In this document: positions 24,664 through 34,142 of the stretch, one piece after another
How the letters are laid out: every line of letters starts with the position of its first letter
How positions within the stretch are numbered: position 1 is the stretch's first letter
Assembly (NCBI GenBank): GCA_963718105.1
Contig: OY970352.1
Location: forward strand, 1,116,001 to 1,180,000
Reading direction: 5' to 3'
Length of the DNA stretch: 64,000 nt
From: DASYKT01 sp963718105
Lineage (GTDB): Bacteria; Acidobacteriota; Blastocatellia; Pyrinomonadales; Pyrinomonadaceae
Notes under the pieces: model-generated
Databases searched by the model: none
Told to the model about the DNA's origin: nothing
What the model saw: only the letters and a program-made list of their open reading frames with translations
Program-made: the position numbers and the translations under genes

Positions 24664-25620
24664 ATGAACGACCCTAAACCCGAAGACCAACCAGTAGCAA
24701 AAGCCGAGCAATTAGATGTAACTCCTGCCAAATTCAAGGATCTTGTAGAGGTGCTGGGAAAAGCCGTCCTCTATATTGGAGCTTTTTGCTATGCAGTTGG
24801 AATTTTAGTTGAAAGTTTATACCTGGGAAGTTTCGGCGTGTATCACGTCAGTTTGTTCCGGTTTACTTATGTTTTTGCTGGCTTGTGGGCGCTTTTACTA
24901 TTTGCGATGCCCGTTTTTCCAATTTCGACGTTTTTAGCACAATGGGAATTAAATAAGTCAGTAAAACATGGCCCAACTTACCTCCTAGTTTTTCTATGGC
25001 TAATAGTGGCAATATTGGGAGTGGGGGGATTTATTATTGAAGTTTTTCTGATGGGGTTGAGCGGAATTGAAATCAATTCTATGTTAAACCTCACGGCTTT
25101 AAGCGCTATCTCGATAATCTTGGGTTTAATAACCTATAGTAGTTTTCATAAAGACAAAAAAAAAGAACACTATAAAGTTTTGTTTCATTTTAATTTTTTG
25201 ACTGGTCTGCTTTCTCTAGTTTCCTTTTTAATCTTTCTCGGCTTGTTCTCAACGCATATATTTCCTCAAATTTCTGCTCGTCTTGGTGGCGGAAAGCCAC
25301 TCACGGTCCAATTATTACTAGAAGCCAATAAACAAAATTCCTGGATGATACAGAAGAATTTTGATTTGTGCGAAAACGACAAAGCGAAGATTGCGGCACC
25401 TGAGGAAGTGCAATTAATCGCAACCAAACCGATGCTCCTGCTGCTAGCAACGGATAGCGATTATATTATTCGCAAAGACGAAAATATTGCGATTACTATC
25501 TCTCGTGATCAGGTCAAAACGGTGTTATATCTTGATAAGATTGATCCGAATAAAGACGTTTGCGGGGGAGACACGCCGCCAAAGCCTGCTGGAGATACTC
25601 CACCGGTGCCTGCGGGGTAA
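24664..25620 (+). CDS. AT-rich multipass membrane protein, unknown function
   Basis: 318 residues, family not recognised. The hydrophilic N-terminus is followed by about four membrane segments (roughly 36-58, 76-100, 108-134, 145-163) and another at 183-203, then a soluble domain (about 215-300). It ends in a Pro/Gly tail with a tandem DTPPKPAG and DTPPVPAG. The base composition is more AT-rich than most neighbours and it is bracketed by copies of the GAGGTCAGAAC repeat family (24304 and 25741), consistent with an acquired accessory gene. Confidence 0.65.
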   Translation: MNDPKPEDQPVAKAEQLDVTPAKFKDLVEVLGKAVLYIGAFCYAVGILVESLYLGSFGVYHVSLFRFTYVFAGLWALLLFAMPVFPISTFLAQWELNKSVKHGPTYLLVFLWLIVAILGVGGFIIEVFLMGLSGIEINSMLNLTALSAISIILGLITYSSFHKDKKKEHYKVLFHFNFLTGLLSLVSFLIFLGLFSTHIFPQISARLGGGKPLTVQLLLEANKQNSWMIQKNFDLCENDKAKIAAPEEVQLIATKPMLLLLATDSDYIIRKDENIAITISRDQVKTVLYLDKIDPNKDVCGGDTPPKPAGDTPPVPAG

Positions 25621-26003
25621 ATAAAAAGACAGGTATTTCGTATGTTTTAGTGCGATTTCGTGGTTCCAGTCTTATTACATTGTTTATTAGCCCTTAAAAC
25701 TGTAAACACGAACACACGAAACCGCACTAAACCGGAAGAGAAACCCGGTCGCTACCGCTCCCCGGTTCTGACCTCATATCTAAATCCAAGTATATTTATT
25801 GATGTTTAAAAGAAGCACACTCCATAACTGCCCTAGTTTCTGCCGTTTCTATAAAAAAACTCTTGATTTTAGAACTTTTCTGAGGTATAAGCGTTTAGTG
25901 TTGTATGCATAAGTAAGCCTGATTGCTTATGGCATCGCAGGCCTAGCAATAGGCATCTAACCCCTGCAGTTCCGGTAAAGTGGTGAAAAATGCCCTTTTG
26001 AGG
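25621..26003. other. gene-free repeat-rich stretch
   Basis: A 17-bp inverted repeat with one mismatch (25646-25662 and 25715-25731, TTTAGTGCG...CGCACTAAA), the short GAGGTCAGAAC element (25741-25777) and a one-armed relative of the 5.35-kb palindrome (about 25815-25845). No open frame of interest. Confidence 0.5.
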
Positions 26004-26033
26004 TTGAAAAAGTATGATGCTATTGGCTATAAT
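26004..26033 (+). promoter_or_regulatory. sigma-70-type promoter of the PBP4 gene
   Basis: TTGAAA (26004-26009), 18 bases, TATAAT (26028-26033). The transcript would start near 26040 and have a leader of about 65 bases. Confidence 0.55.
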
Positions 26034-26106
26034 ATATTTAGCCTTTCCTTTCGCAAGGCAGGGGAAGCCTACCATTCTCGCGAAGATTTAATAAAGAGGT
26101 AAATTG

Positions 26107-27561
26107 ATGAATTCGTTGCTGAAAAAAGCCGCCAGGCTTAGTTTTATGTTCGTTGCCGGTCTGGCTCTATCTGGAGTGGTAGAAGTGTCTGCGCAAACAC
26201 CGCGTGGCACGGGTACCCCCTTACTGCAGCCGATCGTTATCACTAAATCATCCTCAGGTCCTAAAGTTACTACTCCGCCTTCGACCATTCCCACGAAAAC
26301 GATAGTTCAGAAACAAGCTCCGGTGCCTGCGCCGCAGCCTCAGTCACAGCCTACGCCGGGTGCAAACGGTGTTACTAAGACAGTTAGCACTCAGCCGCTT
26401 TACGATATCCCAATCATTCCGACCGCCGGCATCCTGGTCGAAAAGGCCGCCGGGCAGACGGTAATGGATAATTCGTCCAACTTTGCTTTTAATCCTGCTT
26501 CCAACGTGAAATTGATCACGGCCTATGCGGTGCTGAAAACCTTTGGCCCCAATTACCGTTACCCGACCAATGTCTGGACGGACGGTACAGTAGACGTTGC
26601 GACAGGAAATCTATACGGAAACCTTTATATTTCCGGCCGCGACCCGTCGTTTAATTACGAACACGCGGTGGCGATCGCCGAAGCGCTAAATAAGCTTGGC
26701 ATTCGCAATATCAACGGCGACCTGGTCGTGACGTCGAGCTTTATGATGAATTTCAACAGCTCGGCCGCCCGTTCCGGCGCATCGCTTTATAACACGCTGA
26801 ACACCGACGGCCGCTCGGCCGCGGCAGTGCGCGCCTGGCAAAATTACAGTATCAACTCCGGCAAAACCTTTACGGTCCCGAGTGTTACGATCACCGGCAA
26901 GGTCTACGAGGAAAACGTTCTTCCGACCAACGCGAAGGTGTTGTTCTCGCACGAATCCGCGCCGCTCAAAGACATCCTGAAAGTCACGCTGTCATATTCA
27001 AATAATGAAATGGCGCAGCAGTTGGCAAATTCCATCGGCGGAACTGAAGCTGTCGAACGGCTGAATCAGACCGAGCAGGGAATCGCTCCGGAAGAATTGC
27101 AGTTGGCGACGGCCAGCGGGCTCGGCTACAACCGCGTTACGCCGAAAGCGATGATGAGGGTACTGCGCGGGCTGCGTAATGAATTGGCGCGCTATCGCCT
27201 GAAACTAGAAGATGTTATGCCCGTGGCCGGTATCGATCCGGGCACGCTGGCAAACCGCTTCAAGGCGTTTAACCAGGTGGGCAGCGTCGTTGCCAAGACC
27301 GGTACGCTGGGAAATACCGATGGCGGCGTCAGCACGCTGGTCGGCGAAACAAGATGCGGCAACGGCGACATTTTGTTCTTTGTCATCTTTAACCAAAAAG
27401 GCGGCGTTAAGAGCTACCGCAATTACCAGGACACGCTGGTAACCACACTGCAAAACAATTGCGGCGGGGCCGCTCCGCTGGGGTATAACTCGCCGGGATT
27501 CGCCACTCGAATGGCAAACACGCGGGTCAATTACTCGGCGGCGTCTCGTTCGCGCAACTAA
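26107..27561 (+). CDS. dacB: D-alanyl-D-alanine carboxypeptidase/endopeptidase, PBP4 family (peptidase S13)
   Basis: Periplasmic low-molecular-weight PBP that trims or cleaves peptidoglycan cross-links. A signal peptide (to about residue 30, VSAQ) precedes a Pro/Gln/Thr-rich linker (about 40-95), then the S13 domain: SNVK with nucleophile Ser132, SNNEMAQQ (SxN) and VVAKTGTLGN (KTG). An inserted domain between the first two motifs is of the size expected for PBP4. The ATG at 26107 is preferred to TTG 26104; AGAGG lies about ten bases upstream. The 3' end is followed by a hairpin that covers the start codon of the response regulator. Confidence 0.92.
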   Translation: MNSLLKKAARLSFMFVAGLALSGVVEVSAQTPRGTGTPLLQPIVITKSSSGPKVTTPPSTIPTKTIVQKQAPVPAPQPQSQPTPGANGVTKTVSTQPLYDIPIIPTAGILVEKAAGQTVMDNSSNFAFNPASNVKLITAYAVLKTFGPNYRYPTNVWTDGTVDVATGNLYGNLYISGRDPSFNYEHAVAIAEALNKLGIRNINGDLVVTSSFMMNFNSSAARSGASLYNTLNTDGRSAAAVRAWQNYSINSGKTFTVPSVTITGKVYEENVLPTNAKVLFSHESAPLKDILKVTLSYSNNEMAQQLANSIGGTEAVERLNQTEQGIAPEELQLATASGLGYNRVTPKAMMRVLRGLRNELARYRLKLEDVMPVAGIDPGTLANRFKAFNQVGSVVAKTGTLGNTDGGVSTLVGETRCGNGDILFFVIFNQKGGVKSYRNYQDTLVTTLQNNCGGAAPLGYNSPGFATRMANTRVNYSAASRSRN

Positions 27562-27575
27562 TTAAACTTTTCACC

Positions 27576-27598
27576 GGGGCGTCTGAAACAGATGCCCC
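27576..27598 (+). promoter_or_regulatory. hairpin containing the start codon of the response regulator gene
   Basis: GGGGCGTCTG, AAA, CAGATGCCCC: ten pairs with one G-U. The ATG (27592-27594) sits inside the right arm. No Shine-Dalgarno sequence is visible elsewhere. It may terminate the upstream transcript weakly or limit translation. Confidence 0.4.
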
Positions 27599-29040
27599 AA
27601 TTTCTTCCTTCCGCATTTCCTTCTTCGCAATTGAAACCCGAACTTCAAATCGAATCGTCTCCGTTCATATCGCAAGTGCTTCTGGTCGAAGATAAAGACA
27701 CTTTGCGAAACGCTCTTCGTCTGACGCTGGAAAATGCCGGTTACGAAGTGAGCGATTTTCCGGACCCGAAGTCCGCGATCGAAAAACTTTCCAACACCCC
27801 GTTTCAAATAGTTCTGACCGACCTGCGCATGCCGAACGGTACGGGCCTCGATGTGCTGCGCGCCGTTAAAACCATCGACCGCGATATTCCGGTGATCGTG
27901 ATGACCGCGTACGGATCGATTGACGAAGCCGTGCAGGCGATGAAAGACGGCGCCTACGATTTTCTGCAAAAGCCGGTGGATACGGACCACCTGCTGCTGC
28001 TGGTCGAACGCGCGCTGGAACAAAACCGCCTGCGCAACGAGAATTTGCTGTTAAAAGAAGAGGTGGCGAAACGCTACGGCTTTCCGCGCATCATCGGCGA
28101 ATCCGATGCTATCAAAATCGCCGTCGGAGAAACACAAAAAGTCGCCGCGACCGATGCGACCGTGCTCCTGCTTGGTGAAAGCGGCACCGGCAAGGAACTT
28201 TTTGCGCGCGCCGTTCATCATCTGAGCCCGCGCCGCGATAAACCTTTTGTCGCGATCAACTGCGCCGCTATTCCCGAGACACTGATCGAGAACGAACTGT
28301 TCGGCCATGAAAAAGGATCTTTCACCGGGGCGAACGAACGCAAGCCCGGCAAATTTGAATTAGCACAGGGCGGCACGATCTTTTTAGACGAGATCGGCGA
28401 ATTGCCTTTAGCCGTGCAGGGGAAGCTTCTGCGCGCGCTCGAAGAACGTGCCATCGACCGCATCGGCGGCCGCGCTCCCGTGCCGGTTGATGTGCGAATT
28501 ATCGCCGCCACCAACCGCGATCTGAAAACGCAGTCGGAAAACGGTGAATTCCGGCAGGACCTCTTTTTCCGCCTGGCGGTGTTTCCGATCTCTATTCCCG
28601 CCTTGCGCGAACGCGCGGGGGATACAGTTTTACTGGCCGAACATTTTGCAGAAAAATTTGGACGGGAGTTTCGCGGAGGAGCGATAGATATCACAGATGA
28701 CGCGATCACGGCTTTGCAAAAACAGCCGTGGCTCGGCAATGTCCGCGAACTCGCTAACGTCATCGAACGCGCCTGTATTCTCGCCGACTCCGACGAACTG
28801 TGCGCAAAAGATCTGGGCCTGGTTTCGGCTCAAAGTGATAACTCCGCGGAAAGTTTTGCAAATTTCGATCATTCCGGTTCGCTCTCGGAAGTAACTGAGC
28901 GCGCTGTGCGGCTGGTGGAAAAGCGTAAAATAATAGAGATCCTGAAAATCAGCGACGGCAACAAAACCCGCGCGGCAGAGCTGCTGGGCGTGAGTTACAA
29001 GACACTGCTGAATAAGATAAAGGATTACGAGCTGGAATAA
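27592..29040 (+). CDS. sigma-54-dependent response regulator, NtrC family
   Basis: 482 residues. A receiver domain (about 27-140) with phosphoacceptor Asp77 in LTDLRMP and Lys127 in QKP is followed by an AAA+ central domain (about 165-400): Walker A GESGTGKE (195-202), GSFTGA loop (242-247) that contacts sigma-54, Walker B FLDEIGE (264-270), and arginine-finger region. The Fis-type DNA-binding helix-turn-helix is at about 457-481 (NKTRAAELLGVSYKTLLNKI). No histidine kinase gene is adjacent, so the partner is elsewhere. It is a natural candidate activator for the two sigma-54-type peptide promoters, though nothing in the window proves it. Confidence 0.95.
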   Translation: MPQFLPSAFPSSQLKPELQIESSPFISQVLLVEDKDTLRNALRLTLENAGYEVSDFPDPKSAIEKLSNTPFQIVLTDLRMPNGTGLDVLRAVKTIDRDIPVIVMTAYGSIDEAVQAMKDGAYDFLQKPVDTDHLLLLVERALEQNRLRNENLLLKEEVAKRYGFPRIIGESDAIKIAVGETQKVAATDATVLLLGESGTGKELFARAVHHLSPRRDKPFVAINCAAIPETLIENELFGHEKGSFTGANERKPGKFELAQGGTIFLDEIGELPLAVQGKLLRALEERAIDRIGGRAPVPVDVRIIAATNRDLKTQSENGEFRQDLFFRLAVFPISIPALRERAGDTVLLAEHFAEKFGREFRGGAIDITDDAITALQKQPWLGNVRELANVIERACILADSDELCAKDLGLVSAQSDNSAESFANFDHSGSLSEVTERAVRLVEKRKIIEILKISDGNKTRAAELLGVSYKTLLNKIKDYELE

Positions 29041-29135
29041 CGGGCATGTAAAACTGGGATCGCCGGGCGCTCCCAGGAAGAGCGAGCCCGGTTAACTGAC
29101 TACGCCGCTGATTTTCGTGTATCATAAAATCCGAA

Positions 29136-30905
29136 ATGGATCAGCCCGACAAGCTCGAAGACAGTCAACCAACCTTAACCGAACAAGAAGGCCTGCCTTT
29201 GGAACATGCGCTTTCCGGGCCGGAACCTGTCACCGCCGAACCACCCAAAGAAAAAACGCAGAGTGTCGCCCGATCCGCCGGAATAGTTTCCGTTGCGGTA
29301 ATGGGTTCGCGCGTGCTGGGGCTGGTGCGCGAGATCGTTTTTGCGCGCTATTTCGGCGCGGGATTTTTGTATGACGCCTACCAGGTCGCTTTTACTATCC
29401 CCAATGTTTTGCGCGATCTCTTTGCCGAAGGCGCGCTGTCGGCGGCGTTCGTCAAAGTTTTTACCGATTACCAGTTAAAAAAGAGCGAAGAAGAAGCCTG
29501 GCGATTAGCCAGCATGGTTTTAAATGCGCTGGTCGTAGTGCTCAGCGTTTTTGTGCTGTTGGGAATTTTGCTCGCTCCGTATTTTGTGCCGCTGCTAGCC
29601 CACGGATTTTCACCGGAAAAAGCCCGTTTGACCGTGACGATGACGCAGATCATGCTGCCGTTCATACTGCTGGTAGCGATGGCGGCGCTGGCGATGGGCG
29701 TGCTCAATACCAAGGGAAAGTTCGGCATACCGGCATCGGCGTCCACAGCGTTTAATATCGTTTCGATCATCGCCGGGCTTATCTTTGCATTTTGGTTTAG
29801 CGGAGGAAATTGGCAAGTACCGCCCGACAAGGAGGCCGTCGCAACAACGGGCGCGCAATGGGCGATCATCGGTATGGCGATCGGCACATTGATCGGCGGC
29901 GCGGCGCAATTTTTGATCCAGTTGCCTTCGCTATGGCGGGTGGGATTTCGCTTTGCGCCGATCATTAGTTTTACGGACGAAGGCGTGCGCAAGGTGATGG
30001 GGCTGATGGCGCCGGCGATACTGGGCACCTCGGCGGTGCAGATCAACGTGCTGGTCAATACGGTTTTTGTGACGGAGATCGATGGCGGGCGTTCGTGGCT
30101 CAGCTATGCGTTTCGCTTGATGCAGTTCCCTATCGGCATATTCGGCGTGGCGATCGGCACGGCGGCCATACCGGCCCTTTCAAGATTAGCAACGCAAAAC
30201 GATCTGGCCGGATTTCGCAAAACTCTTTCGGATTCGATCGGGCTGGTTTTTTTTCTGACGCTGCCTTCGGCTTGCGGCCTGGTGGTGTTGAGCGAGCCGA
30301 TCATTCGCCTGCTTTATGAACGCGGAGCTTTTAAAGCATCCGACACGCCGATGACGGCTTATGCGCTGGCGGGTTATACCATCGGGCTGACCGGTTACGC
30401 CGCGATCAAGGTTCTCTCGCCGTCTTTTTACGCGCTCGACGATGCGAAGAAACCGATGATCATCGCGCTCTGTTCGATAGTGGTCAACGCCATTGCCAGC
30501 TACTTTTTTATGCGCATCTTTTCACAGGTCGGTGTCACGCCCGAACACCCGCACGGTTTCGGGCACGTCGGCGTGGCGCTGGCTACCTCGACCGTGGCGC
30601 TGGTCAATTTTCTCGCGCTGGCGTATTTTATGCGCCGCCGGATAAAACGCATCGACGGGTGGCAGATGGTAAATTCCTTTGCCCGCATCGCTGCAGCCTC
30701 GGCACTGCTGAGCGCCGCCAGCTATGGCAGCTATTATCTGCTGACGATGCGCCTCGGCATCGACGGATTTTTCGTCCGCCTGATCGAGGTCTTCGTTCCC
30801 ATCGCCATCGGCGGCGCGGTGTTTCTGGTAGCGGCAAAACTTTTCGGAGTGAGAGAGCTCAACCAGGCCTACGATAATCTTACCAAGAGACTTTTGCGGA
30901 AGTAG
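29136..30905 (+). CDS. murJ: lipid II flippase MurJ
   Basis: Transports lipid-linked peptidoglycan precursor across the inner membrane. An N-terminal cytoplasmic extension (about 45 residues, acidic) precedes a MVF domain with 14 predicted membrane helices (about 50-575). Family signatures include SVAVMGSRVLGLVREIVFARYFG in the first helix region, ...YDAYQVAFTIPNVLRDLFAEGALS, and SRLATQND. The length (589) is slightly above the average because of the N-terminal extension. No other murein gene is adjacent except the PBP4 gene 1.6 kb upstream. Confidence 0.95.
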   Translation: MDQPDKLEDSQPTLTEQEGLPLEHALSGPEPVTAEPPKEKTQSVARSAGIVSVAVMGSRVLGLVREIVFARYFGAGFLYDAYQVAFTIPNVLRDLFAEGALSAAFVKVFTDYQLKKSEEEAWRLASMVLNALVVVLSVFVLLGILLAPYFVPLLAHGFSPEKARLTVTMTQIMLPFILLVAMAALAMGVLNTKGKFGIPASASTAFNIVSIIAGLIFAFWFSGGNWQVPPDKEAVATTGAQWAIIGMAIGTLIGGAAQFLIQLPSLWRVGFRFAPIISFTDEGVRKVMGLMAPAILGTSAVQINVLVNTVFVTEIDGGRSWLSYAFRLMQFPIGIFGVAIGTAAIPALSRLATQNDLAGFRKTLSDSIGLVFFLTLPSACGLVVLSEPIIRLLYERGAFKASDTPMTAYALAGYTIGLTGYAAIKVLSPSFYALDDAKKPMIIALCSIVVNAIASYFFMRIFSQVGVTPEHPHGFGHVGVALATSTVALVNFLALAYFMRRRIKRIDGWQMVNSFARIAAASALLSAASYGSYYLLTMRLGIDGFFVRLIEVFVPIAIGGAVFLVAAKLFGVRELNQAYDNLTKRLLRK

Positions 30906-30906
30906 A

Positions 30907-31001
30907 TTGGAGCGCCCAATTCATTGGGCAAGATCGCGGGGTAGCGAACCATCGTCTTTTCTATGTTCCGGCGTTCGTGCCGAATAAATTCGGCGCTCCA
31001 A
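30907..31001. repeat. GGAGCGC palindromic element
   Basis: Starts TTGGAGCGCCCAATTCATTG and ends GCCGAATAAATTCGGCGCTCCAA. The end motif GAATAAATTCGGCGCTCC recurs near 12358, 21262, 34918, 36816 and 49163. Confidence 0.7.
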
Positions 31002-31077
31002 AATATCGCTTTCCTTTTCATAAGTTTAAGAGTAGAATGTTCACGTTTTAGTTTAGGCTTTTCCAGGAGAAACAATC

Positions 31078-31413
31078 GTGATAACAGAAAACCTGTTAGA
31101 GGTCGCTGATCAGGCCCCCTCGCAACCGGACGTCTCGGTCGTCTATGCGACGGACTATCTTAATAAATTGACCGGCGAGAAGATCGAGCGCGAGTGCAAG
31201 GAGCGCTTAAACGGCGGATGTAAAACACTGGTGCTCAATTTTCGCAACACCGAACTGGTGAACAGTATCGGCGTGTCTATTTTGCTGGGCGTGATCGATG
31301 CCGCCTCCAGCGCCGGCGCCAAAGTTGTTTTTTCTGATATGAACCAGAATACCATCGAGCTTTTTGATATGCTGGGTGTAACAAAGCACGTTGAGCTGTC
31401 CGAAGCTAATTAA
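31078..31413 (+). CDS. STAS domain protein (anti-sigma factor antagonist-like)
   Basis: 111 residues, one STAS domain of the SpoIIAA/RsbV kind. The conserved loop region reads LVLNFRNTELVNSIGVSILL, with the Ser in NSIGV at the place where anti-anti-sigma factors are phosphorylated. Starts at GTG with AGGAG ten bases upstream. Eight bases separate its stop from the HD-GYP gene start, so the pair is likely an operon. The usual switch kinase partner is not encoded here. Confidence 0.88.
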   Translation: MITENLLEVADQAPSQPDVSVVYATDYLNKLTGEKIERECKERLNGGCKTLVLNFRNTELVNSIGVSILLGVIDAASSAGAKVVFSDMNQNTIELFDMLGVTKHVELSEAN

Positions 31414-31421
31414 TATCTTTT

Positions 31422-32690
31422 ATGCCTGAACGAGCCGATAGATTTATTCACACATTTGCCGCGCTGGCCGACCTGGGGCAGGAAGTTGCCGATATGAACA
31501 GCTTTCAGCAGATGATCCGCACGTCGCTGCATTTGCTGTTGGGTTCGCTGGCGATCATGCGCGGCGGGGTGGCGCGTTTTTCGCGTTTCGGCGGTGAGCT
31601 GAATTTTCTGGCGATGCGCAGCATGGGCGAGGACTTTCCGCTGATGCTTTCGCTCGGGCGCGATGATGTGCGCGAATTTGTGAATGGCGGGTTGGAAGCC
31701 TACGACGTGAATTACCCGATGCTCAATGGCCTACCGTTTGTCAGAAACCACAAAAAATTATTCGAGCAGAAACAGATCGAGCTTTTGATCCCGCTGATCG
31801 TGCGGGATGAATTGGTGGGCCTGGCGCTGCTGGGCGGAAAAGCGAGCGGGGAAAAATTCGATGCGGGCGATAAAGCCGTGATCTGCGCGATGGCGCGGCA
31901 CATCGGTGTCGGGATCCGCCAGCGAAACCTGATGGCCGAACTGGAACGCCGTGCGCAGGAAAACCGCCAGCTTTACGAAGATTTGAAACTTACTTACAAA
32001 GACACGGTCAAGGCTTTTGCCGCCGCGATCGATTGTAAAGACAAATATACCGAAGGGCATTCGGTGCGCGTCGGAAGATATAGCGAGGCGATCGCGCTCG
32101 AGCTCGGTTGGGACAATGACCAGATGGAAGGTGTGGCCGTGGCCGGCTACCTGCATGACGTCGGAAAACTGACGGTCGACCGCACGATCATAAATTCGCC
32201 GGCCCGCATCAACGCCAAGGAATCCGCCGAACTCAATAAACACCCGCAGACCGGCTACGACATTTTGATGCCGATCCATCACCCGTTTGCCGATGTGCCC
32301 CTGGCCGCAAAATATCACCACGAACGCATCGACGGCCGCGGCTACCCCGATGGATTATCCGATCGCGACATTCCTTATATCGCCAAGATCGTAAACCTGG
32401 CGGATTCGTTCGACGCGATGACCACCGACCGCCCTTATAAACGCCGCCGCCCGGCCGAAGAAGTGATCCAGGACCTGTATAAAAATTCCGGCAAGCAATT
32501 TGCCCCGGAACTGGTCTCGGCCTTTTGCCGATCGATGTATAAAGAATTAACCGGCGAAAGCAAACAGCGCCAGTTCAAGCGAATGCTGGGGAAAGATTAT
32601 ATCCAGAATGAAAAAGTGATCCCGATGCTGAAAGATGTTTTAAATGGGATCGCGCCGACAAGCTCGCTGACGCTGGTTAGTTTGGATTAG
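31422..32690 (+). CDS. GAF-like sensor with HD-GYP c-di-GMP phosphodiesterase domain
   Basis: 422 residues. An N-terminal GAF-like domain (about 15-175) and short coiled coil are followed by an HD-GYP domain (about 195-370). Catalytic and metal-binding features are GHSVRVGRY, YLHDVGKL (HD), KHPQTGYDIL, KYHHERIDGRGYP (GYP motif present) and NLADSFDAMT. It hydrolyses c-di-GMP to GMP or pGpG. Paired with a STAS protein, which suggests that the two are part of one signalling unit. No membrane segment, so cytosolic. Confidence 0.93.
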   Translation: MPERADRFIHTFAALADLGQEVADMNSFQQMIRTSLHLLLGSLAIMRGGVARFSRFGGELNFLAMRSMGEDFPLMLSLGRDDVREFVNGGLEAYDVNYPMLNGLPFVRNHKKLFEQKQIELLIPLIVRDELVGLALLGGKASGEKFDAGDKAVICAMARHIGVGIRQRNLMAELERRAQENRQLYEDLKLTYKDTVKAFAAAIDCKDKYTEGHSVRVGRYSEAIALELGWDNDQMEGVAVAGYLHDVGKLTVDRTIINSPARINAKESAELNKHPQTGYDILMPIHHPFADVPLAAKYHHERIDGRGYPDGLSDRDIPYIAKIVNLADSFDAMTTDRPYKRRRPAEEVIQDLYKNSGKQFAPELVSAFCRSMYKELTGESKQRQFKRMLGKDYIQNEKVIPMLKDVLNGIAPTSSLTLVSLD

Positions 32691-32728
32691 CAAGTCTTGA
32701 GCCCGTGTAACGGGCGGCGAGATAATAG

Positions 32729-32761
32729 CCCCGTGCTTTTAGCGCGGGGTTTGCGTTTTTA
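32729..32761 (+). terminator. intrinsic terminator after the HD-GYP gene
   Basis: CCCCGTGC-TTTTA-GCGCGGGG (one G-U pair), followed by TTTGCGTTTTTA. It is followed by a second long hairpin (about 32776-32817, GCCGGGCTTGGCAG and complement) that may act on either strand. Confidence 0.7.
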
Positions 32762-32939
32762 TTGATAGTGTTTTTGCCGGGCTTGGCAGACGAATTTATC
32801 GCCTGCCAAGCCCGGCTTATTTATTATGAACATTGACCCCGGGCTACGCTAACGCTTACCCGGGGCTACATTCTGCCGTCAGCTCCGCTGACTGTTGTCG
32901 GATTAATTTTTGTTGCGGATTTGATATTGTCTTAGCTGG

Positions 32940-33827
32940 TTACTTATCTTCCAATAACTGTACAAATTTCTTCGCTGCTAACGAAAGCGTTCTGTCGTTG
33001 CGATAAATAATTCCGACGCTGCGGTTCCATTCGTCGCCGCCGGCGAGGTCGACTTCGACAAGCTGTTTATTTTTTACTTCGTCGAGCACGCTGGTGTGGG
33101 GAACGATCGCCAGGCCAAAGCCGACCTCGACGGCGCGCTTGATGGTTTCGATGTTGTCGAATTCCGCCACGCGGTGAACGGCGACACTGTGATTTTTCAG
33201 CACCTTGTCAGTCGCTTTGCGAGTGGGCACGTCGCGCTCGAAAAAAACAAAATCCAGGTTCTGCAATTCTTTTACCTTTATCTGTTTGCGTTCGGCAAAT
33301 TCATGGTCCGGCGGACATATCAGCACCAGCCGGTCGCCGGGCATGTTTACGACAGTTAATCCGCGGCGCGGTTCGGGAAAGGCAATGATGCCGAGTTCGA
33401 CCGTACCGCCCAGCACGTCACGCACCACGCGGGTCGTACGGCTGTATTCCAGATCGATCTTTACCGCAGGGAACTTGGTCATAAACTCGCGCACCCTGCC
33501 GGGCAGTTGATGCAGGCCCACGCTATAGACGGTCGCCACGCGCACGGTTCCGCTGATCTTACCTGTCAGGCTGCGCATCGACTCCTGCATCTGGTCATAG
33601 GCGATGAGCATATTTTTGCTCTCGCGATAGAAAACCTCACCGGCGGCGGTCAGCCGGATCTCGCGGCGGCCGCGCACGCGTTCGAGCAGGCGGCGCTTGA
33701 ATTTTTCTTCCAGCGTTCGCATCTGCTGGCTGACGGCGGATTGAGTGATGAAATTGCGCTCGGCGGCCAAAGAAAAACTTTGGGTTTCGACCAGGTCGCA
33801 AAAGACTTTGAATGTTTCCAGGTGCAT
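32940..33827 (-). CDS. LysR family transcriptional regulator
   Basis: 295 residues. An N-terminal winged helix-turn-helix (about 1-60; AAERNFITQSAVSQQMRTLE) and a two-lobed periplasmic-binding-protein-like co-inducer domain (about 90-295). The overall layout resembles the CysL/CbbR-like subgroup. It is transcribed away from sdhCAB across a 315-base gap that holds nested inverted repeats, so control of the sdh genes is a reasonable guess. The ligand cannot be read from sequence. Confidence 0.93.
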   Translation of the reverse strand: MHLETFKVFCDLVETQSFSLAAERNFITQSAVSQQMRTLEEKFKRRLLERVRGRREIRLTAAGEVFYRESKNMLIAYDQMQESMRSLTGKISGTVRVATVYSVGLHQLPGRVREFMTKFPAVKIDLEYSRTTRVVRDVLGGTVELGIIAFPEPRRGLTVVNMPGDRLVLICPPDHEFAERKQIKVKELQNLDFVFFERDVPTRKATDKVLKNHSVAVHRVAEFDNIETIKRAVEVGFGLAIVPHTSVLDEVKNKQLVEVDLAGGDEWNRSVGIIYRNDRTLSLAAKKFVQLLEDK

Positions 33828-33831
33828 AAAA

Positions 33832-33912
33832 AGTTGACAGAGCTGACTGAGTTTTCAGAGGTAACCGAGTGAGTAACTCGACTAACTCGGTTAACTCGGC
33901 AAACTGTCAACT
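33832..33912. repeat. nested inverted repeats in the LysR-sdhC intergenic region
   Basis: Outer arms AGTTGACAG (33832-33840) and CTGTCAACT (33904-33912); inner arms TAACCGAGT (33862-33870) and ACTCGGTTA (33885-33893), with repeated AACTCG words between. It starts five bases before the LysR start codon. The rest of the gap to 34142 is AT-rich and shows no gene apart from the AAGG ribosome-binding site of sdhC. Confidence 0.6.
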
Positions 33913-34142
33913 CGAATCAATTATAAGTTTTTCTTTAGAAGATGCAAAAGAGATTTCATTTTATCTTATAACTAAAAAGGAATATGATATTTATTATGAG
34001 ATCAGGAACAGCAGATTGCTGCTTCGCGGAAGAGGAAGCGTAAAAAGAACGCAAAGTGACAGCTAAGATTGCCGATTTACTTGTTTAGAATTAGAATTTA
34101 GTTCATCGCAATTCCTGAAATTATTAACGGATAAAAGGTTTA

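Noticed and set aside
33869..34066. A 65-codon plus-strand frame in the LysR-sdhC gap
   Set aside because: Starts inside the nested inverted repeat, has no ribosome-binding site and no recognisable protein features.
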